Source: Pseudomonas fontis (GTDB lineage Bacteria > Pseudomonadota > Gammaproteobacteria > Pseudomonadales > Pseudomonadaceae). Taken from it: a stretch of DNA of 64,000 nt. The stretch spans positions 1 to 64,000 of the forward strand of contig NZ_JAMDGY010000096.1 of NCBI RefSeq assembly GCF_028656955.1, in the 5' to 3' direction. This document shows positions 45,364-53,923 of this stretch, one piece after another (the stretch's first letter is position 1; every line of letters begins with the position of its first letter). The position numbers and the translations under genes are program-made. The notes beneath the pieces are model-generated. The model was not told the DNA's origin and did not search any database. It saw only the letters and a program-made list of their open reading frames with translations.

Positions 45364-45804
45364 ATGAGCCTTTTCAGTTTCATCAAAGAAGCAGGCGAGA
45401 AAATCATCGACCTGCTGACCCCCGGGAATGCCAATGCCAGCGAGCAGCTCAAAGAGCACGTTGCCAAGGTGGGGCTAGGCAACCCGAATATCCAGACCAC
45501 GGTCGAGGGTGACAAGGTCACCGTGACGGGTGAAGTGGCAAGCCAGGAAGAGAAAGAAAAAATCCTCCTGGCGCTGGGCAACATTGTTGGTGTGGCGACC
45601 GTTGACGATCAGATCACCGTGACCGGCCCGGTCGTGGCGGCGGCGCGTTTCGTGGTGGTGAAGAAGGGCGACACCCTCAGCGCAATTTCCCTGGCGGTGT
45701 ATGGCAGCGCCAACCAGTACAACAAGATTTTCGAGGCCAACAAGCCGATGCTCAGCCACCCGGACAAGATCTACCCGGGGCAAACACTGCGTATCCCCGA
45801 GTAA
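45364..45804 (+). CDS. lysM: BON-LysM domain protein (Kbp/YgaU-like)
   Basis: 146-aa protein with a BON domain (about residues 22-90) and a C-terminal LysM domain (95-145: RFVVVKKGDTLSAISLAVYGSANQYNKIFEANKPMLSHPDKIYPGQTLRIPE). The layout equals E. coli Kbp (YgaU), a cytoplasmic potassium-binding protein; no signal peptide is present here either. I start at ATG 45364 behind GGAGCAAGGA. Function by homology: K+ sensing during osmotic stress. Confidence 0.9.
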   Translation: MSLFSFIKEAGEKIIDLLTPGNANASEQLKEHVAKVGLGNPNIQTTVEGDKVTVTGEVASQEEKEKILLALGNIVGVATVDDQITVTGPVVAAARFVVVKKGDTLSAISLAVYGSANQYNKIFEANKPMLSHPDKIYPGQTLRIPE

Positions 45805-45807
45805 CCC

Positions 45808-46470
45808 TCACAGCCCTTCGAGCAACGCCCGGTAGTCTTCCTGCGCGGCGAATTCCTCGGTGTCCCGTGGACCTTTGCGGCTGTCGGGCTGGCGCACCGC
45901 CAACAGGTGCGCCACGCCGAAGGTCCGCGCACTGCGCAGGATCGCCAGGGTGTCGTCGATGAACAGGCTGCGTGCCGGGTCGAAGGCCGTGTCCTCCTGC
46001 AGCGCGCTCCAGAACTGCTGGCTCTCCTTGGGGTAGCCGTAGTCGTGGGAGCTGATCAGCCGCTCGAAGTAAGGCGCCAGTTCAATCCGTTCCAGCTTCA
46101 GCGATAGCGAATCGCGGTGCGCATTGGTGATCATGATCACCCGCTTGCCGGCGGCCTTGATCGCTTGCAGGAAGGTGTCGGCGTCTGGTCGCAGGGCGAT
46201 CAGCTCGGCGGTTTCCAGCTTCAGCTCACGCACCGGCAGCTGCAGTTCGGCACTCCAGAAGTCCAGGCAGTACCAGTTCAGCGAGCCGGCATTGCGCTCG
46301 AACAGCGGCTGCAATTCCAGCTCGGCCATGGCCCGGCTGACGCCGTGCAGCTCGGCGTAGCGCTGGGGCAGGTGCTCCAGCCAGAAATGGTTGTCGTAGT
46401 GCAGGTCGAGCAGGGTGCCGTCCATGTCCAGCAGAACGGTGTCGATGTCGCGCCAGGCTAAGGAAGGCAT
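45808..46470 (-). CDS. yrfG: GMP/IMP nucleotidase YrfG (HAD family)
   Basis: 220-aa HAD hydrolase. Motif I DMDGTLLDL with nucleophile D15 and D17, motif II VIMITNAHRDSLSLK and motif III-IV SHDYGYPKESQQFWSAL...SLFIDDTLAILRSARTFGVAHLLAVRQPDS. YrfG of E. coli removes phosphate from GMP and IMP. It is divergent from nudE and converges with the BON-LysM gene, the same order I recall from P. aeruginosa. Confidence 0.92.
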   Translation of the reverse strand: MPSLAWRDIDTVLLDMDGTLLDLHYDNHFWLEHLPQRYAELHGVSRAMAELELQPLFERNAGSLNWYCLDFWSAELQLPVRELKLETAELIALRPDADTFLQAIKAAGKRVIMITNAHRDSLSLKLERIELAPYFERLISSHDYGYPKESQQFWSALQEDTAFDPARSLFIDDTLAILRSARTFGVAHLLAVRQPDSRKGPRDTEEFAAQEDYRALLEGL

Positions 46471-46554
46471 GTGAAATATTCTCGTTAAGTCGGGGCGCGG
46501 TGGCCGGGCAAGCCACGGTATAGTACCCCGTTACCGCCAAGGAGCCGCCCCCTC

Positions 46555-47121
46555 ATGCGCCAGAAACCAACCGTCCTCAACCGCGAGATCGTCGCCAGTA
46601 GCCGCCTGTTTCGCGTCGAAGCCGTGCAGTTGCGTTTCTCCAATGGCATCGAGCGTACCTACGAACGCCTGGTCGGGCGCGGCAATGGCTATGGCGCGGT
46701 GATGATCGTGGCGATGCTCGACAGCGAGCATGCGGTGCTGGTCGAGGAATACTGCGGCGGCACCGACGAATATGAGCTGTCCGTGCCCAAGGGGCTGATC
46801 GAGCCCGGCGAAGACGTGCTGGCGGCAGCCAACCGCGAACTGAAGGAAGAAGCCGGTTATGGCGCCAGGCAACTGGAGCACCTGACCGAGCTGTCGCTGT
46901 CGCCCGGCTACATGAGCCAGAAGATCCAGGTGGTGCTGGCGACTGACCTCTATGAAGAGCGCCTTGAGGGCGATGAGCCCGAGCCGATGCGGGTCGACAA
47001 GGTCAACCTGCGCGAGCTCTCGAGCCTGGCCCAGCACCCGCAGTTCTCCGAGGGGCGGGCGCTGGCGGCGCTGTACCTGGTGCGCGACCTGCTGACCCAG
47101 CGCGGGGTGTTCGGCGCATGA
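46555..47121 (+). CDS. nudE: ADP compounds hydrolase NudE
   Basis: 188-aa Nudix hydrolase for ADP-ribose, Ap3A and NADH-type substrates. Nudix box GLIEPGEDVLAAANRELKEEAGYG is complete (G...E...REL.EEAG). N-terminal MRQKPTVLNREIVASSRLFRVE is typical of NudE. It overlaps cysQ by 4 bp (ATGA), so the pair forms one unit that removes adenine nucleotide by-products. Confidence 0.94.
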   Translation: MRQKPTVLNREIVASSRLFRVEAVQLRFSNGIERTYERLVGRGNGYGAVMIVAMLDSEHAVLVEEYCGGTDEYELSVPKGLIEPGEDVLAAANRELKEEAGYGARQLEHLTELSLSPGYMSQKIQVVLATDLYEERLEGDEPEPMRVDKVNLRELSSLAQHPQFSEGRALAALYLVRDLLTQRGVFGA

Positions 47122-47945
47122 ACGATCTTGAGCTGATGCAGCACGCCGTCACCCTGGCCCGCACGGCAGGTGACGCCATCCTGCCATTCTGGCGCGCCGA
47201 TGTTGCGGTTACTGCCAAGGCTGATGACTCACCGGTAACCGCCGCCGACCTGGCCGCCCACCGGGTCATTGCCGAGGGGCTGCTGGCGCTGGCGCCGCAG
47301 ATTCCGGTGCTGTCCGAGGAAGACTGCAATATCCCGCTGAGCGAGCGCCAGGGTTGGCAGCGCTGGTGGCTGGTCGACCCGCTGGACGGGACCAAGGAGT
47401 TCATTGCCGGCAGCGAAGAGTTCACCGTGAACATTGCCCTGATCGAGCAGGGCCAGGTGGTCTTCGGCGTAGTGGCGATCCCTACCAATGGCCGTTGCTA
47501 CTTCGGCGGCAAGGGCCTCGGTGCCTGGCGCTCGGAACTGGGCGGTGAAGCGCAGCCGATCAGCGTGCGCAATGAACCGGCAGCCGGTGAAGCCTTTACC
47601 GTCGTTGCCAGCCGTCGGCATTCCAGCCCGCAGCAGGAAGGCTTGCTGGCTGGCTTGAGCGAAGCGCTGGGGGAACTGAAGCTGGCCAATATCGGCAGCT
47701 CGTTGAAATTCTGCCTGCTGGCCGAAGGTGCCGCCGACTGCTACCCACGCCTGGCCCCGACTTCGCAGTGGGATACCGCTGCCGCCCAGGGCGTGCTGGA
47801 AGGCGCCGGTGGCGAAGTGCTCGGGCTGAATGGCCAGGCCTTCGTCTACCCGCCGCGCGAATCGCTGCTCAATCCGTTCTTCCTGGCCTTGCCGGCCTCG
47901 GCCGAGTGGCGCGAAAAACTGCTCAAGCTTGCCTCAGCGATGTAG
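47118..47945 (+). CDS. cysQ: 3'(2'),5'-bisphosphate nucleotidase CysQ
   Basis: 275-aa inositol-monophosphatase-fold enzyme that turns 3'-phosphoadenosine 5'-phosphate (from PAPS use) into AMP. Metal-binding motifs: VLSEEDCNIPL, WWLVDPLDGTKEFIAGSEEFTVNIALIE and LAPTSQWDTAAAQGVLEGAGG. It prevents toxic pAp build-up during sulfate assimilation, the second half of the sulfur theme. Its 3' end overlaps the convergent thioesterase gene by 12 bp. Confidence 0.95.
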   Translation: MNDLELMQHAVTLARTAGDAILPFWRADVAVTAKADDSPVTAADLAAHRVIAEGLLALAPQIPVLSEEDCNIPLSERQGWQRWWLVDPLDGTKEFIAGSEEFTVNIALIEQGQVVFGVVAIPTNGRCYFGGKGLGAWRSELGGEAQPISVRNEPAAGEAFTVVASRRHSSPQQEGLLAGLSEALGELKLANIGSSLKFCLLAEGAADCYPRLAPTSQWDTAAAQGVLEGAGGEVLGLNGQAFVYPPRESLLNPFFLALPASAEWREKLLKLASAM

Positions 47946-48389
47946 TACGTACTGCCCGTCGAACTGCACGGCGGGCGCTTCGCTGCCCTCGTTGAACACG
48001 TGGGTGCGCAGGGTCAGCCGCGCGCGGCCACGACGCTGGTAGGTCGCCACAAAACGTTCCCAGACTTTTACCTCCGGTGCCTCGCAACTGGCGATGGCCG
48101 CGCCGGTGACGGGCAGCGGGTAGCTGATCTGGCCTTCCTGGATGACGATATGCCCATCGTCGATCCCCGCCTCGCGCAAGCGCAGGTGCAGCCAGCCCCA
48201 GCCGGCGAGCACGGCGGCGCAGTACAGGCTGCCGCCGAACATGGTGCTCTTGTGGTTGACGTTGGCGGCCAGCGGCAATTGCAGGCGCAGGCGCTGCTGT
48301 TGCCAGTCGAGTACGTGCAGGCCCATTTCGCGGGTCAGCGGGATGTCATGGTGCAGTACCGTTTCCAGGTACTGGCTGTCGCTGCTCAT
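47934..48389 (-). CDS. YiiD C-terminal-type thioesterase
   Basis: 151-aa protein with the putative thioesterase domain found at the C terminus of YiiD: LQLPLAANVNHKSTMFGGSLYCAAVLAGWGWLHLRLREAG with the FGGSLY core of that family. ATG 48389 shares one base with the dctD stop (TGATG). Substrate unknown, probably an acyl-CoA or acyl carrier. The tight link to dctD may be positional rather than functional. Confidence 0.87.
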   Translation of the reverse strand: MSSDSQYLETVLHHDIPLTREMGLHVLDWQQQRLRLQLPLAANVNHKSTMFGGSLYCAAVLAGWGWLHLRLREAGIDDGHIVIQEGQISYPLPVTGAAIASCEAPEVKVWERFVATYQRRGRARLTLRTHVFNEGSEAPAVQFDGQYVLHR

Positions 48390-49783
48390 CAACGGTTGTC
48401 CTCGCTGTCGTCACCGGCGGCAAAGCTCAGGCCATGCTTGCGCAGTTTGTCGTGCAGGGTTTTGCGCGGGATGCCCAGGGCTTCGGCCAGGCTGCGCATG
48501 GAGTTGTGCGGGCGACTCAGTTCGGCGGCAATCAACGAGCGCTCGAAGTCCTCGACCTGCTCACTGAGGTTGCCGCTGCCTACTGGCAATCCCTGTGGGC
48601 TGGCAGTGCTGCCGGGCTCGCCGTCCAGTGCCAGCTCAAGGCCCAGCGCAAAGCGCTCGGCGACGTTCTGCAATTCGCGCACGTTGCCCGGCCAGTTGTG
48701 GCGCAACAGCGTTGCCCGTTGGGCCGGCTGCAAGGTGTGCTGGGTGAGGCCGTGGCGGTTGCTGGCTTCGTCAGCGAAGTGCTGGAACAGCATCAGCACA
48801 TCGTCGCCACGCTCGCGCAGCGGCGGAATGCGCAGCGGTGCAACGTTGAGGCGGTAATACAGGTCGGCGCGGAAGCGGCCCTGGTCGGCGGCCTGGCGCA
48901 GGTCTTCCTTGGTCGCCGCGATAATGCGGATATCCAGCGGGATCAGCTGGTTGCCGCCCAGCCGCTCGACCACTCGTTCCTGCAACAGGCGCAGCAGCTT
49001 GACCTGCACATCCAGGCTCATGCTTTCGATTTCATCGAGGAACAGCGTGCCGCCGTTGGCGAATTCGAACTTGCCGATGCGGCGTTTCTGCGCGCCGGTG
49101 AAGGCCCCCGGCTCGTGGCCGAACAGCTCGCTCTCGACCACCGATTCGGCCAGCGCGCCGGCGTTGATCGCCACGAACGGCCCTTCGCGACGGCCCGACA
49201 GGTCGTGCAGCGCACGCGCCACCACTTCCTTGCCGGCGCCTGTTTCACCGAGGATCAGCACGTCGGCGCGAGTGCCGGCCAGGGCACCGATCTGTTCGCG
49301 CAGGCGCTGCATGGCGGCCGAGTGGCCGACCAGGCGGGTGCTCAGTTGCTGGCGATCACTCAAGGCCAGGCGCAGGCTGCGGTTGTCCAGCACCAGGCGG
49401 CGCAGGGCCAGCGCGCGGCGTACGCCGTCGAGCAGGGCGTCACTGGCGAAGGGCTTTTCGAGGAAGTCATAGGCCCCGGCGCGCATGGCTTGCACCGCCA
49501 GCGGCACATCGCCGTGGCCGGTGATCAGCAGCACCGGCAATTCAGCGTCCAGGGCATGCAACTGTTCGAGCAATTGCAGGCCATCGACGCCGGGCATGCG
49601 AATGTCGCTGACCACCACACCGGGCCAGTCGGCTTCGATGCGCCCGGCCAGGCCCTGGGCCTCGCTCAGGGACATCACCTTGAGGCCGGCGAGGTCCAGG
49701 GTCTGGCTCAGGGCCTGACGCAGGTGCGGGTCGTCGTCGACCAGGAGCACCTGGGTGCGGCTGTCGATCAGCTCGGTCGTCAT
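48389..49783 (-). CDS. dctD: Sigma-54 response regulator DctD
   Basis: 464-aa NtrC-type activator. Receiver with LLVDDDPHLRQAL, phospho-acceptor D60 (GVVVSDIRMPGVDGL) and LEKPFASDALL; AAA+ domain with Walker A GETGAGKE, the sigma-54 contact loop GAFTGAQKRR and FLDEIESMSLDVQ; C-terminal Fis-type helix (LSRPHNSMRSLAEALGIPRKTLHDKLRKHGL). With DctB it activates C4-dicarboxylate transport. No dct transporter gene is in the window. Coupled to dctB by ATGA. Confidence 0.93.
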   Translation of the reverse strand: MTTELIDSRTQVLLVDDDPHLRQALSQTLDLAGLKVMSLSEAQGLAGRIEADWPGVVVSDIRMPGVDGLQLLEQLHALDAELPVLLITGHGDVPLAVQAMRAGAYDFLEKPFASDALLDGVRRALALRRLVLDNRSLRLALSDRQQLSTRLVGHSAAMQRLREQIGALAGTRADVLILGETGAGKEVVARALHDLSGRREGPFVAINAGALAESVVESELFGHEPGAFTGAQKRRIGKFEFANGGTLFLDEIESMSLDVQVKLLRLLQERVVERLGGNQLIPLDIRIIAATKEDLRQAADQGRFRADLYYRLNVAPLRIPPLRERGDDVLMLFQHFADEASNRHGLTQHTLQPAQRATLLRHNWPGNVRELQNVAERFALGLELALDGEPGSTASPQGLPVGSGNLSEQVEDFERSLIAAELSRPHNSMRSLAEALGIPRKTLHDKLRKHGLSFAAGDDSEDNR

Positions 49784-51597
49784 GCCGATGAGTCCTCCGA
49801 GGTGTGAAAGGTGGTAGCGCCAGTATTGGCCACGCGCAATTGCAGGGTCAGCAGCGCACCGCCTTCGGGGTGGTTGGCCAGCACCAGCTCGCCGCCGAGC
49901 GCGCGCATCAAGGTATCGCAGATCGCCAGGCCCAGGCCAAGGCCCTGGGTGCGCGTCTTGGTGGTGAAGAACGGCTCACGGGCGCGGGCCATGGCCTGGC
50001 TGGTAAAGCCCGGGCCGTTGTCGCGTATGGTCAGGTAGACGCAGTCATCACGACGCTCGGCACTTATCCACAGTTTGCGCGGGTTGGCTTTTTCGGTCAG
50101 TGCATCGAGGGCATTGGCCAGCAGGTTGCCGAGCACCTGGCGCAGGCGGGTTTCCCCGGCTTGCACCCACAAGGTGGCCTCTGGCAGGTCACGCACCAGT
50201 TCCACGGCCATGGCCCGGCGACGCTTGGCCAGCAGGGCCAGGGCATCGTCCAGCGCCGGTTGCAGGGCCACGCTTTCCGGGGCATGGCGGTCGCGCCGGG
50301 CGAAGGCGCGCAGGTGGGCGATGATCGAGGCCATGCGCCCGGTCAGCTCGCTGATCAGCTTGAGGTTGCTGCGGGCGTCGTCGGTGCGTTGGTGGTCGAG
50401 GAGGATCTCGGCGTTCTCGGCATAGCTGCGGATCGCCGCCAGGGGTTGGTTCAGCTCATGGCTGATGCTCGCCGACATGGTGCCGAGCACCGACAGCTTG
50501 CCTGCCTGGACCAGCTCGTCCTGGGCGCGGGCGGCCTCCTGCTGGGCGTGCTCGCGTTCCAGCACTTCGGTTTTCAGGCGGCTGTTGAGGCCTTCGAGGT
50601 CGGCGGTCCGTTCGATAACGCGTTTTTCCAACTCTTGGCGGGCACGTGCTTCGAAGTCGATGCGGTCCATGTAGTTGCGCCGGCGCTGCATCATCAGGCC
50701 CAGCAACAACATGAGCACCAGCAAGGTGGCCCCGCCAATCGCCAGCACGGTGCTGACGGAGCGGTCGATCAATGCGCGTGGCGCAAGGATGCTTACTTGC
50801 CAGCCGGTTTCGGTAATGGCCCGGGTCTGGATCAGCCAGGCATCGGTATTCAAGCTGATCGGCTGCGGATTTTGCGTCGGGTAGGGCTGGATCGCGGCAA
50901 TCGCTTCGCGTTCCTGGTAGCTCAGCGGGCGCGTGGCGCGGAAGCGCCAGTCGGGCCGTGAGGTGAGGATCACCACGCCGTTGTGGTCGGTCAGCAGCAG
51001 TTGTTCCGGGGTTTTGCCCCAGAGCGTTTCGGTGTGGTCCAGGTCGACCTTGACCACCAGCGCGCCGATGATCCGCTCACCGTCACGCACGGCGCCGGCA
51101 AAGAAGTAGCCGCGTTTGGCAGAGGTGGTGCCCTGGCCGAAGAAGCGCCCCAGGTGCCCGGCAATCGCTTGGCTGAAGTAGGGGCGGAAGGCGAAGTTGC
51201 GCCCGACGAAGCTGTCTTTCTTGTCCCAGTTCGACGCCGCCAGGGTGTTGCCGTTGCTGTCCATCAGGTACATCACTTCAGCCCCGGTCTGGGTGGCGAT
51301 GTCCTTGAGCAGGCGGTTGGCGTTGGTCAGGGTTTCCAGGCGCAGCGGGTCGGCCAGCACGGCGCGCAGGGCCGGCAGGTCGCCGAGGATCTGCGGCAGG
51401 GTTTCATAGCGGTGCAGGGTACCCAGCAGGTTGGCGACGTACAGGTCGAGGGTCTGGCGGTTCTGGCCTGCCAGCTCATCCTGATAGTAGTGCTCGGCCA
51501 GGCGTTGCAGCGGCCACAGCAGCGGCGCCAGGCACAACGCGAGTATCGCCAGGCTGCGCCAGCGTGGCCGGCGGGGAAGGGTCGGGGTCATGGTCAT
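49780..51597 (-). CDS. dctB: C4-dicarboxylate sensor kinase DctB
   Basis: 605-aa kinase. First membrane segment about residues 15-32, a ~250-residue periplasmic Cache sensor (GNTLAASNWDKKDSFVGRNFAFRPYF is the dicarboxylate-binding pattern), second segment about 286-306, coiled coil, then phosphorylated H380 (SISHELNQPLAAIRSYAENA) and ATPase motifs (NLLANALDALTEK, DNGPGF, GLGLAICDTLMRALGG). The start is uncertain: ATG 51597 chosen, ATG 51591 or 51627 possible. It follows rmlD by 36 bp, so rml transcripts may run into dctBD. Confidence 0.9.
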   Translation of the reverse strand: MTMTPTLPRRPRWRSLAILALCLAPLLWPLQRLAEHYYQDELAGQNRQTLDLYVANLLGTLHRYETLPQILGDLPALRAVLADPLRLETLTNANRLLKDIATQTGAEVMYLMDSNGNTLAASNWDKKDSFVGRNFAFRPYFSQAIAGHLGRFFGQGTTSAKRGYFFAGAVRDGERIIGALVVKVDLDHTETLWGKTPEQLLLTDHNGVVILTSRPDWRFRATRPLSYQEREAIAAIQPYPTQNPQPISLNTDAWLIQTRAITETGWQVSILAPRALIDRSVSTVLAIGGATLLVLMLLLGLMMQRRRNYMDRIDFEARARQELEKRVIERTADLEGLNSRLKTEVLEREHAQQEAARAQDELVQAGKLSVLGTMSASISHELNQPLAAIRSYAENAEILLDHQRTDDARSNLKLISELTGRMASIIAHLRAFARRDRHAPESVALQPALDDALALLAKRRRAMAVELVRDLPEATLWVQAGETRLRQVLGNLLANALDALTEKANPRKLWISAERRDDCVYLTIRDNGPGFTSQAMARAREPFFTTKTRTQGLGLGLAICDTLMRALGGELVLANHPEGGALLTLQLRVANTGATTFHTSEDSSA

Positions 51598-51633
51598 CGC
51601 AACAAGCGCCAGAAAGATCTGGCGCATTATGCG

Positions 51634-52509
51634 CTACTTCAGGCAGTCGATCAGCGCCTGCTGCCAGTGCGCCTGGCTGACCTGCCACTGACGTTGCAGG
51701 CGGCTGCAATCGAGCCGCGAGTTCAGCGGGCGTTGCGCCGGCGTCGGGTACTCGCTGGACGGGATCGGCAGCAGCTCTGCACAGGGCAAGCCTGCGCGCT
51801 GGAGCTGCTCGCCAATCGCCTGGGCAAAGCCGAACCAGGAGGTTTCGCCTTGCGCGGTCAAATGGTAGGTGCCCCAGGCGCCGGCTTGGCCAGCCTGCCA
51901 GCGCTCGATCAAGGCGCGGGTGCTCTGGGCGATGGTGCCGGCCCAGGTGGGTGCACCGATCTGGTCGGCGACCACGCGCAACTGCGGTTTTTCTTGCAGC
52001 AGGCGCTGCATGGTCAAGAGGAAGTTGCGCCCGGTGCGCGAGTAGACCCAGCTGGTGCGCAGGATCAGGTGCTCGCCACCCACGGCGGCAATCGCCTGCT
52101 CCCCGGCCAGTTTGCTGCGCCCGTACACGCCCAGCGGGTTCGGCGCGTCGTCTTCGCTGTAAGGCGCTGCCTTGCGGCCGTCGAACACATAGTCGGTGGA
52201 GTAGTGAATCAGGGGGATGCCGAGGCGGGCGGCTTCTTCGGCGAAGATGCCGGGTGCCTGGGCATTGATCGCGAAGGCCAGCGCCGGCTCGCTTTCGGCC
52301 TGATCGACCGCCGTGTGCGCGGCGGCGTTGATGATCAGGTCCGGTCGGCTGGCGCGCACGTGCTCGCGAATGCGTTCCGGGTGGGCGAGGTCGAGCTGGT
52401 CGCTGCCTAGAACGTGCAATTGGCCAACGTCCGCCAGCTGTGCTTGCAAGGCTTTCGACACCTGGCCGTGTTGGCCGATGACGAGAACCCTTGGCAGGAC
52501 GCTGCTCAT
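51634..52509 (-). CDS. rmlD: dTDP-4-dehydrorhamnose reductase RmlD
   Basis: 291-aa short-chain reductase, final step to dTDP-L-rhamnose. NAD(P) loop VIGQHGQVSKALQAQL, catalytic YSTDYVFDG and the Tyr-Lys pair in GVYGRSKLAGEQAI are present. ATG 52509 overlaps the rmlC stop (ATGA). Last gene of rmlBACD. Rhamnose is used for LPS core or O antigen, rhamnolipid or other surface glycans; which one cannot be told here. Confidence 0.94.
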   Translation of the reverse strand: MSSVLPRVLVIGQHGQVSKALQAQLADVGQLHVLGSDQLDLAHPERIREHVRASRPDLIINAAAHTAVDQAESEPALAFAINAQAPGIFAEEAARLGIPLIHYSTDYVFDGRKAAPYSEDDAPNPLGVYGRSKLAGEQAIAAVGGEHLILRTSWVYSRTGRNFLLTMQRLLQEKPQLRVVADQIGAPTWAGTIAQSTRALIERWQAGQAGAWGTYHLTAQGETSWFGFAQAIGEQLQRAGLPCAELLPIPSSEYPTPAQRPLNSRLDCSRLQRQWQVSQAHWQQALIDCLK

Positions 52510-53051
52510 GAGAACAGTTCAGCGTCGTTGAATGGCCTTCCAAGCTGGTCTTTGGCTGACAGCAACGGCTCGACTTCGAGCTGCCAGTCGATGGCCAGCG
52601 TCGGGTCATCCCAACGAATACAGCGCTCGGCGCTGGGCTCGTAGTAATCGGTGGTTTTGTAGATGAATTCGGCGAACTCGCTCAGCACCACAAACCCATG
52701 GGCAAAGCCCTCTGGAATCCAGAGCTGGCGATTGTTCTGCGCAGACAGGCGGATACCGAACCATTGACCAAAGGTCGGCGAGCTGCGGCGAAGGTCGACA
52801 GAGATGTCGAGCACTTCGCCTGCGGTCACCCGCACCAGCTTGCCTTGTGGGTGGCTCAGTTGGTAATGAAGACCACGCAGCACACCTTTCTGTGAGCGTG
52901 AGTGGTTATCTTGGACGAAGTTGGCCTGTACGCCTGTCGCTTCGGCAAAGCGGCGTGCATTGAAGCTTTCGTAAAAAAAACCACGCTCATCACCGAACAC
53001 TTTTGGTTCGATGATCAGTACGCCGGCGAGTGTGCTGGTGGTTACGTTCAT
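52506..53051 (-). CDS. rmlC: dTDP-4-dehydrorhamnose 3,5-epimerase RmlC
   Basis: 181-aa cupin-type epimerase. Active-site H62 in GVLRGLHYQLSHPQGKLVRV and the LDISVDLRRSSPTFGQW strand are standard, as is WIPEGFAHGFVVLSE. It epimerises C3 and C5 of dTDP-4-keto-6-deoxyglucose. Overlaps rmlA and rmlD by 4 bp on each side. Confidence 0.95.
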   Translation of the reverse strand: MNVTTSTLAGVLIIEPKVFGDERGFFYESFNARRFAEATGVQANFVQDNHSRSQKGVLRGLHYQLSHPQGKLVRVTAGEVLDISVDLRRSSPTFGQWFGIRLSAQNNRQLWIPEGFAHGFVVLSEFAEFIYKTTDYYEPSAERCIRWDDPTLAIDWQLEVEPLLSAKDQLGRPFNDAELFS

Positions 53052-53923
53052 CGTGTTTGGCTCATCAACCCAAAGAGGTACTGACCGTAACCGGTTTTTC
53101 CAAGCGCTTCGGCGCGCTTGGTCAAGAGTTCTTCGTCGATCCAGCCTTGCTGGAACGCAATTTCCTCGAGGCAGGCCACTTTCAGACCTTGGCGGTGCTC
53201 AATGGTCTGAACGTACTGTGACGCTTCCAGCAGGCTGTCATGCGTGCCGGTATCCAGCCAAGCGAAGCCTCGCCCGAGTCGTTCGACACGAAGATCACCG
53301 CGCTTGAGATAGGCGTTGTTGATATCGGTGATTTCCAGTTCACCACGGGGTGACGGCTTGACCGCCTTGGCGATGCTCACCACATCGTTGTCATAGAAGT
53401 ACAGACCGGTAACCGCGTAGCTGGACTTCGGTACGGCGGGCTTCTCTTCGATCGACAGCGCGCGACCTTCGGCGTCGTACTCAACGACACCAAAGCGTTC
53501 CGGGTCTTTGACCCAGTAGCCGAATACCGTTGCGCCACTAGCGTGCTGTGCGGCTTTGATCAACTGCGGGGTGAAACCCTGGCCGTGGAAAATATTGTCG
53601 CCCAGTACCAGGCAAACCGAGTCGTTGCCAATGAACTCCTCACCGATAAGGAACGCTTGGGCCAAACCGTCCGGAGACGGTTGCTCGGCATAGCTGATTT
53701 CGATACCAAACAAGGAACCATCGCCGAGCAACTGACGATAGTGTGGGAGATCCTGAGGGGTCGAAATCAGCAAGATCTCACGAATGCCTGCCAGCATCAG
53801 CACCGAGATCGGGTAGTAGATCATCGGTTTGTCGTAGATCGGCAGGAGCTGCTTGGAAACCCCCAGGGTGATGGGGTGCAGGCGAGTGCCGGAGCCGCCC
53901 GCCAGGACGATACCTTTTGTCAT
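53048..53923 (-). CDS. rmlA: Glucose-1-phosphate thymidylyltransferase RmlA
   Basis: 291-aa nucleotidyltransferase making dTDP-glucose. The nucleotide-binding GGSGTRLHPITLGVSKQLLPIYDKP with K24 is intact, with LVLGDNIFHGQGF (metal site) and FAWLDTGTHDSLLEAS. Length is standard for RmlA. It overlaps rmlB and rmlC by 4 bp on each side, so the four proteins should be made in step. Confidence 0.95.
   Translation of the reverse strand: MTKGIVLAGGSGTRLHPITLGVSKQLLPIYDKPMIYYPISVLMLAGIREILLISTPQDLPHYRQLLGDGSLFGIEISYAEQPSPDGLAQAFLIGEEFIGNDSVCLVLGDNIFHGQGFTPQLIKAAQHASGATVFGYWVKDPERFGVVEYDAEGRALSIEEKPAVPKSSYAVTGLYFYDNDVVSIAKAVKPSPRGELEITDINNAYLKRGDLRVERLGRGFAWLDTGTHDSLLEASQYVQTIEHRQGLKVACLEEIAFQQGWIDEELLTKRAEALGKTGYGQYLFGLMSQTR

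Noticed and set aside
51608..51627. GCGCATAATGCGC palindrome as a terminator between rmlD and dctB
   Set aside because: No T-run follows on the minus strand and it overlaps a possible dctB start; likely chance.
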